From: Hypoxylon rubiginosum
Taxonomy: Eukaryota; Ascomycota; Sordariomycetes; Xylariales; Hypoxylaceae
Length of the DNA: 64,000 nucleotides
Assembly (NCBI GenBank): GCA_902806565.1
Contig: CADCXA010000012.1
Coordinates: 62,001 to 126,000 of the forward strand
Direction: 5' to 3'
Made by a program: the position numbers and the translations under genes. The notes beneath the pieces were generated by a model. That model did no database searches and was not told the origin of the DNA. It saw only the letters and a list, made by a program, of their open reading frames with translations. The stretch's first letter is position 1. Each line of letters begins with the position of its first letter. Shown here piece by piece: positions 58,249 to 64,000 of this stretch.

Positions 58249-61200
58249 TTAAGGAGAAGGGGATCGCTTCAACCTTCTGCTCTTTCGTCGTTCCTCGTTC
58301 GATTTCGCGTTCGAGTTCCTTCTCTTTACTCCAGCGCTTGCAGATGTCCCAGTCGAGCCGTTGGCTGGGGTAGTGCCCCGTTGTCCACCGCCTATCACCT
58401 TCTTGAAAGCTGAGGATATCTTACTAGATGCTCTAGTCGCCAGCCACTTCATCTTCTCAATCGCTCCTCTGTGGATCTTAGGCTGCAGCACCTGCTCGTG
58501 GAAGTCCGCGGCTTTCGACCACTCGACCGCGTTTCGGATAGACTGAAGATTCTTTCCCCAAGTCGGCAGCGAATACAGCTTGGTGGCTAAGTCTTCGACC
58601 CCTTGCTCGTCCAGGAGTGTAGCATTACCGGACCTTCCCATTTGCTCCTCAAGTACTTCAATCCGCTTTTGATATTCTCTCCTGCTCTTCTCGAGATCTT
58701 CGAGGCGCGTCTCGTTCTTCTCAGCGGGTGTGCCATTAGACTTGAGAAATGCAACTGTCTGACGCTCTTCCTTGATTAGTTCATCTAGGTATCTAATCAT
58801 GGCGTCGTTGTACGCCACAATGCTGTGCTGCTTGAGAAAGAGACCGAAGTGAGCCGCTGCGTTCCGGATCTCCTCCAACTCAGCTCTGAATCCAGCAATT
58901 TTGGCCTCGAGTGAGCGTATGGCTCCCTCTTTGATCTGGATGGTCGACATGTGACTCGCAATCTTAGTCTCTACCTCGGGGTCGATAGCCTGGACAACCT
59001 TCTCGGTCTGAGAGAAGCGGATATGCAAGTGCTCTTGCCAGTGATGCTTGCAATTTTGGTTATGGCAATACATTTTGTCTTGGAATGCTTCGCACCGAGT
59101 CAAATTTGCGTGTCCTACTACTTCTTCTTTGACGTCTTTCAACCAGCATGGATCGTGGCATAGAGACCTGTACACCGGTCGGTTCAATCCTCCCACGTCC
59201 TTCATGTCGACACACTCCGAGTTCTTGCAAACCGTGCGCGGCCGATCGAGCTTCTCAACCTCGATATCGATTCTAGAGTAGTACAGTGTCTTCTGTAGTG
59301 TGTTTCTACGGGTTTTGGCGCTCCTCAGGTCATTTATCTCTTCCTGGTTGAGCTTTATGGTTCTCTCGATGACATCAGCAACGTCTGCCATCGGAGACGT
59401 TAAGAGCGAAATGAGCTCTCGGGCTCGGTTGAGGCTCAGAGTGCTGCTGACAAGATGAGGCTTTTTCGATGAAAAGTACTCGAGAAGCCTGTGCGTCTCG
59501 TCAACGGACTTCGCCCAGCTCTGTCCGAAGTCGTTCTGATTCGGCATCGTGATTTGTGCCTCTTTCTTAGCAGCGAGACAGCGGAAACTCTCCGAGTCAA
59601 AGCAGAAAACAGTATCAGGTGAGATTGTGAGCCCGAGCGACTCGTTCTCCTGGAGCAGCGTCCGAAGTGGTTGCAAAGAGTCGCCTGGCATGTAGTTTGA
59701 TTGTCGTGTGTTAGTGAAGCCCCAGACGATATTCTGAGCTGCATCGCGATGAAGATAAGTCAAAAGTTCTTTCACGCAGAATCTAAACATCAGAGTCAAG
59801 CGCGCCGCGTTCGGCTTAAGGAGGATGATGATTCCATGGAGAGAACTGATGCCGTTAAGGGTGCGAAGGATACTGTTCAAGTTCCGACGGTCAGCTTCAA
59901 TGCCGCGAACGTCACCTACTCCAGGCGTGTCGATTAGTCGCACGACAGTATCGCGTATGGGAATCCTGTACACGCCCGCCTTTTGTGTTCCGGAACTTCC
60001 ACGCGTTCCATCTGCCTCGGCGTCGGTAAACTCTCCCACTTTAACGTCTTTTTCGACGAATCTCGATCCAACGCCCGTCTTGTCTACATATTGCATCGAA
60101 AATGAACTCGGGATCACGTACTCGAGCTGATCATGGGCCATTGCTTCGTCTAAGGTCTTAAACATCATGTAGTTGTAGAAGGCATTGATCCAAGTCGACT
60201 TCCCGACGCCTGTCTCACCTAAGATGAGGATGTTGAGGTCTTTATACGAATTGAGTTTCTCGAGGCGAGACTTCAGGGCCTTGCTACCGCCATATTTGGC
60301 GAAATCTTTGCCATGCTTGTCAGAATTGCACTGCCAGCTATACGAGTTCGCATCAGCGCGCCCGCAATTGCAGTATATGTATCCCTCGTGGTATTCAAGG
60401 GGTATTCGACACTTGTAGCAGTTCCAGTCCTTAACCCCGTTGCCGCATGATCTTTCCGGGCAAGGTATCCGAATCAATCGACGATCTGTTGGCCGAGGAC
60501 GTCCACTAGTATCAAGGTCTCTTGGATCATATCTAGCGAAGGACTGGTCTGCCAGATCCAAGGCCTCCAACATGTCCTCGACCACAACTTCGCAGCGACT
60601 GTAGAATGTGACTCGTGGTCTGGTGAATACGATGTCCTTGGCATTGCAATGCGCAGCCACAACGAGATAATCGCCCGAGTTGCGCTTGAGTAGATTGAAG
60701 AATATGTCTTGGTTGGCCTCCCAAGCCTCTTTCTCTCGCCTCATTGCCTCCGTGAAATAGAAGACGTAGATGTTGCTACCCGCAGAGAGGGCTCTCTGTG
60801 CACCTTCATAATCCAAGTATTTGCCATCATCACCGAGTATATTTTTCCGGAATTCCAGCTTCTCCATGACCTGATCTAGCGTGGACAAGAATTTCTGCGG
60901 AGATTTCTCTGATGCTTTCAAAGTCACAATAACACGGCGAAGGGCGTCTAGGGAGGATGAACCATGGCGAACGTTGATGAGAACTTTTTTGTAGGCCTCC
61001 AGGAACTCATGACGAGCTAGCAAGCTTGCCTTACATTCATTTTGTATGAGTGTAAGTTCGGGTCTCGACAGCTCTACGTTGTCAAGGAGATCGCGCGACC
61101 TTTCCTCTGCAGAATCCCATTCGCTGAGAAGACGGAAGAGTTCCTCGAGAATCTCACTTGGTACTTGAGTGACTTGTCGAGTGGCAGATAGTTTGGTATC

Positions 61201-62007
61201 TATAACCATTTGAGCGTTCTCTATTGCTACGAGCTTGCACAAAATGGGTTTCTTTGTTTGCTGGAGGTGAAAAGGGAGACCCTGGATGGATCTAACAATC
61301 TCCTGGATGCTCATATTCTGCAGACATTCCATTCCTTCGATGTCTGAGAATAGTCCGAAGGATGAGTCACCAAGCTCGCATTCAAGGAGCTCTGCCGTTG
61401 GGGGGGCATGTTCTGCCTTGACTTGGCTCTTCGCATGGCCTTCCAACTCCAACTGTGAAGCCACATACGCCTTCAGGAGATCTAAGTGGGTGGCTAGATG
61501 CTGCTTAGCAGACGGCTTGTCATGCTGAGATGGGACCTTGACACTAATGATGACTCTTGCACCGAACATGATGCTTGTCACGATATGGGTAGCGTCTTCG
61601 CATTGGGATGCTTCCGTGGAAAGGTGATTGTCGATGCCGCTGCGTCTGAGATTCAATACAAGCTTCTCCATCATAACTTCGACGTGTATGGCTCCTTGAA
61701 CTACACGATTACTTTCGCGGCGAGGTACCAAGTAGTAAGCTGCGCCACTGACCGGCACAAGACCCGTGAGATGACTAGCACCAAGTTCATGACTGATTCC
61801 TAGTTGCTCGAACTTTTTGACCATTGAGTCATCGGTGTTGGTCTGAACATGACGCTCTGAGACATGTGTGAAGTCCACAAATTCTCCGGGAATATTCGCT
61901 GCGATAAGGCTGCTGGGTAGGAAAGAACCAGTGTGGCCATTGTAGAAACAACCAATGTCGATGTCCTCGCCTAAAACCGGTCGCAACTGGCCTGGTGTAG
62001 AAGACAT
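58249..62007 (-). CDS. Large P-loop GTPase with zinc clusters and coiled coil
   Basis: 1252 residues in one exon. The N-terminal part (LGEDIDIGCFYNGHTGSFLP onward, to about residue 500) resembles the N-terminal region shared by stonustoxin-like proteins and their non-toxic relatives; this is a weak, remembered similarity and no pore-forming role is implied. A Cys cluster at about 515-575 (CPERSCGNG, WNCYKCRIPL, YCNCGRAD) looks zinc-binding. The G domain follows: NILILGETGVGKSTWINAF (P-loop about 592-600), switch II DTPGVGDV (about 689), and VWGFTNTRQSNYMPGDS in place of a classical NKxD. A second Cys/His cluster lies at about 923-990 (CKNSECVD, CHDPCW, YCHNQNCKHHW). Residues about 1000-1150 are coiled coil (two helices rich in Glu/Arg). 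The C-terminus is basic (RRKSRRLKRSPSP), a likely NLS. Related to AIG1/TrmE-type GTPases broadly; role unknown. Confidence 0.85.
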   Translation of the reverse strand: MSSTPGQLRPVLGEDIDIGCFYNGHTGSFLPSSLIAANIPGEFVDFTHVSERHVQTNTDDSMVKKFEQLGISHELGASHLTGLVPVSGAAYYLVPRRESNRVVQGAIHVEVMMEKLVLNLRRSGIDNHLSTEASQCEDATHIVTSIMFGARVIISVKVPSQHDKPSAKQHLATHLDLLKAYVASQLELEGHAKSQVKAEHAPPTAELLECELGDSSFGLFSDIEGMECLQNMSIQEIVRSIQGLPFHLQQTKKPILCKLVAIENAQMVIDTKLSATRQVTQVPSEILEELFRLLSEWDSAEERSRDLLDNVELSRPELTLIQNECKASLLARHEFLEAYKKVLINVRHGSSSLDALRRVIVTLKASEKSPQKFLSTLDQVMEKLEFRKNILGDDGKYLDYEGAQRALSAGSNIYVFYFTEAMRREKEAWEANQDIFFNLLKRNSGDYLVVAAHCNAKDIVFTRPRVTFYSRCEVVVEDMLEALDLADQSFARYDPRDLDTSGRPRPTDRRLIRIPCPERSCGNGVKDWNCYKCRIPLEYHEGYIYCNCGRADANSYSWQCNSDKHGKDFAKYGGSKALKSRLEKLNSYKDLNILILGETGVGKSTWINAFYNYMMFKTLDEAMAHDQLEYVIPSSFSMQYVDKTGVGSRFVEKDVKVGEFTDAEADGTRGSSGTQKAGVYRIPIRDTVVRLIDTPGVGDVRGIEADRRNLNSILRTLNGISSLHGIIILLKPNAARLTLMFRFCVKELLTYLHRDAAQNIVWGFTNTRQSNYMPGDSLQPLRTLLQENESLGLTISPDTVFCFDSESFRCLAAKKEAQITMPNQNDFGQSWAKSVDETHRLLEYFSSKKPHLVSSTLSLNRARELISLLTSPMADVADVIERTIKLNQEEINDLRSAKTRRNTLQKTLYYSRIDIEVEKLDRPRTVCKNSECVDMKDVGGLNRPVYRSLCHDPCWLKDVKEEVVGHANLTRCEAFQDKMYCHNQNCKHHWQEHLHIRFSQTEKVVQAIDPEVETKIASHMSTIQIKEGAIRSLEAKIAGFRAELEEIRNAAAHFGLFLKQHSIVAYNDAMIRYLDELIKEERQTVAFLKSNGTPAEKNETRLEDLEKSRREYQKRIEVLEEQMGRSGNATLLDEQGVEDLATKLYSLPTWGKNLQSIRNAVEWSKAADFHEQVLQPKIHRGAIEKMKWLATRASSKISSAFKKVIGGGQRGTTPANGSTGTSASAGVKRRNSNAKSNEERRKSRRLKRSPSP

Positions 62008-62951
62008 GTTCGTGACTTCGCCGTTAGGGAAGGAGTAATTGAACCGTGGAGAGGAAGGTACGAAGAATCAGATGGTTACTGTCGACGCCTAAGTAAGCAT
62101 TACTAATCGTGGCATAGGATGCTGGTAGAGATGGCCTGATATGTACCAGCGTATCTATGTGCAGTGATGGTCGGGTCAGTCTGCGTTCAGGGCGCTCGTG
62201 AGATCTAGTGGTGAGACGGGAAGAACTGTGTTATGATGAGGTTAGATAAAAAGCATATCCAGACATTAGTTGTGGCTGAGGATTGTTGAATGAGGAAGAG
62301 GTAGTGGTGAATACCTTGTAAAGTCTAAGATTGGGACCTGGTTAAAAGCAAGCAGATGTGGGATGGTAGATAAAAAGAGGTGGGAGGTAGTCAGGCAGGG
62401 AGGTATATGTGAATGAAGGGGAAAATATCGAGCCTGGGAAACAGCAATATCAGTAAGGTAGCCCAGCCCGTTGGTCTTCTCGCAAAGGGAAGTGCCTCCT
62501 CAGAAGCCATCAGCCTCTTGCTTTACAATATGAAAAAGAGAAGTGGCAAGCTAGGCCATTGATGTGTGTGATGTTAACAACCTACCTGGATTGATTAATC
62601 TCGCCAAGCACTAGTTAATATGCTAATATCTCCCTGCCCTTTCCAAGGTTTTCTGTCAAATGGTCAGGGATCGTTTTAAGGCTTATTGATGATAGTATAA
62701 TAGGATAAGATGTCGGTTTACCTGGGTGAAGATTATACGTGGAAAGAGTGGCAAAGGAACAAACGGCGTGGATTCGAGGCTACGGTCTGTGAATTCTAAA
62801 TATTGTTCGAGATCTAGGGAGCCGACTACCTATCTTCAAGGCTCGGATGAACCTAAAGCCGACCTAGGATTTCCGTTAACTCCTGCAGGTATAAGAAAGT
62901 TATCACTTAAATTGTGCCGTCGACACTTGGTAGCGTCATAGCACGTGTTAC
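62008..62951. other. Upstream region of the GTPase gene
   Basis: 944 bp with purine-rich stretches on the plus strand (pyrimidine-rich in the sense of the minus-strand gene), as expected for its promoter and leader. No other gene seen. Confidence 0.4.
62944..62951. repeat. Left target-site duplication of the hAT-type MITE
   Basis: CGTGTTAC, repeated exactly at 63375-63382 immediately outside the right terminus. Eight bases is the duplication length typical of hAT elements. Confidence 0.85.
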
Positions 62952-63374
62952 CAGCGTTTGCATCAATTCAATCGCATGATTGGTTTGATTGACAATTGAC
63001 TCGGTTCAGACTGCCCAATCAGAGAATTTTGGAAATTTATCTAAGTCAAATAATTTTTTTTTTCTGATTGATAGAGAAACCAGTCAAAATTGGGTAAGTA
63101 TGGGCCCATTAATTACTTAATATAGTAAGATATAATGGGTATTTATACCTATAAAAAAGTATAGATAGCGAATGTCACGATAATATTTGGTGGTTTAGAG
63201 GGCTTTCACTTTTTAATATGGGTCCCTGGGCCCGGAAAGCCCCCTTATTGGTTAGATATATTAGACCGGTTGGAATCACCTCAATCAATTGCGAATTTTC
63301 AAATATTTGGTTCGACCCTATTCAATTCAAACAAAGGTTTTTTAATTGACTCGATTGATTTGATTCAAGCGCTG
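62952..63374. mobile_element. Non-autonomous hAT-type MITE, 423 bp
   Basis: The left end 62952-62974 (CAGCGTTTGCATCAATTCAA then TCG) and the right end 63352-63374 are inverted repeats matching at 20 of 23 positions, both starting CAGCG when read inward. The element is flanked by a perfect 8-bp duplication, CGTGTTAC. Terminal CA(G) and an 8-bp target site are the hAT superfamily hallmarks. The interior is AT-rich, with many TTGATT/AATCAA subterminal motifs and AATTGACTCG in direct repeat at 62994-63003 and 63344-63353. No transposase frame fits inside, so it depends on an autonomous partner elsewhere. The intact target duplication and 87 percent matching ends suggest moderate age. The call is from direct inspection. 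Confidence 0.88.
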
Positions 63375-63382
63375 CGTGTTAC
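63375..63382. repeat. Right target-site duplication of the hAT-type MITE
   Basis: CGTGTTAC, identical to the left copy at 62944-62951. Confidence 0.85.
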
Positions 63383-64000
63383 TGCGTGGCAGAAGATCTA
63401 TCACATTATTGGGGAACGACTACGTGGTAGCTTTTGTGCATGGCATCGGTCACCCACTACACCAGGATGTAGCCAATTTCATGTACCTACTACTATCTTT
63501 TTCCCGTCTAGTGAGCCCATCGTATCCCTCCTGATGGACAATATCGGAACATATTCGTGATGAGGATGGAACTTGAAAGATGATGAAGAGTGGATTTATG
63601 GAATATGAGGCAAGTCTTACGAACGATAAAAGGTCCTTGCCTAATATAATGGAGATGTTGGTATAGGAGGTAGGTACCAACACTAATCGTCCGTACCATA
63701 GAAACTTATGATAATTTAATAAATATAGCAAGAACTAGCTGTGACGTTTCTGGCGATGAAGACAATTCATTTTACAATTTAATCAACCCCTAGCCGGTAC
63801 TGGTGCTCATGTGTACACTCTGAGAACACTTCAAAGAAATCTCAGTGCTACCAATCAGTTCGACCTCATTACCATAGTCTCACTATACTAGCCCCTGCCT
63901 ACTAAACTGTTATGCTATTCTCAATGCCCCGCGGATTAAATCATATAAACAGAGGACTTGTCCTCGAAAGGTACGCTACAAGAAGCATCGTGGATTGAAC
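63383..64000. other. Right-edge intergenic sequence
   Basis: 618 bp to the window edge. The frames 63270-63560 and 63450-63731 overlap the MITE or each other and have no family features. Nothing recognised. Confidence 0.4.

Noticed and set aside
63270..63560. 96-codon plus-strand frame at the right end
   Set aside because: It crosses the right terminus of the MITE into flanking DNA, so it is not a transposase or a gene.

Overview
The window is nuclear DNA from a filamentous ascomycete (Pezizomycotina, most likely Sordariomycetes; a xylarialean fungus would fit, but that is a guess). The evidence is short 45-130 nt spliceosomal introns with GTRNGT donors and CTRAY branch sites, genes on both strands without operons, and a fungal set of proteins: GH71 mutanase, PL4 rhamnogalacturonan lyase, GH5 exo-beta-1,3-glucanase, 2EXR and BTB proteins, a DysF peroxin, and TOR with an intact FATC. 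No bacterial, plasmid, viral or CRISPR features were seen, and no tRNA or rRNA gene was found by eye.

Layout. 1-521: 5' part of a BTB/POZ gene running off the left edge. 946-2106: cyclin-D1-binding-protein-like gene. 2266-14185 is a nutrient-acquisition stretch: secreted alpha-1,3-glucanase (GH71, minus), secreted rhamnogalacturonan lyase (PL4, plus), a drug-type MFS transporter (minus) and a sugar-porter MFS transporter (plus) that carries a one-base frame problem at one splice junction. 14502-16405: DysF-domain peroxisomal membrane protein. 17689-20799: unknown protein with a His/Cys motif. 24766-32651: TOR kinase, five exons. 33482-34354: RTF2. 34588-36448: glucosidase II beta subunit ending in KDEL. 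36982-37355: conserved 81-residue protein in three exons. 37894-39384: exo-beta-1,3-glucanase. 39950-40844: 2EXR gene cut by an in-frame TAG. 42224-44668: vWA-Hint protein. 44669-53669: about 9 kb with almost no coding signal apart from a Cys-rich remnant. 53670-57263: 1197-residue disordered fungal protein. 58249-62007: intronless 1252-residue GTPase. 62952-63374: a non-autonomous hAT-type transposon (MITE) with a perfect 8-bp target duplication.

How the genes relate. The housekeeping genes (TOR, RTF2, glucosidase II beta, the peroxin) are not functionally linked. The GH71, PL4 and sugar-porter genes could serve extracellular polysaccharide breakdown and uptake, but this is neighbourhood inference only. 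Splice models were built by hand, keeping reading phase at every junction; exon coordinates are given in each entry. The most interesting items are the hAT MITE, the vWA-Hint protein, the large zinc-cluster GTPase, the two genes with single-base lesions, and a recurrent palindromic TACCTAGGTA motif scattered through intergenic DNA.
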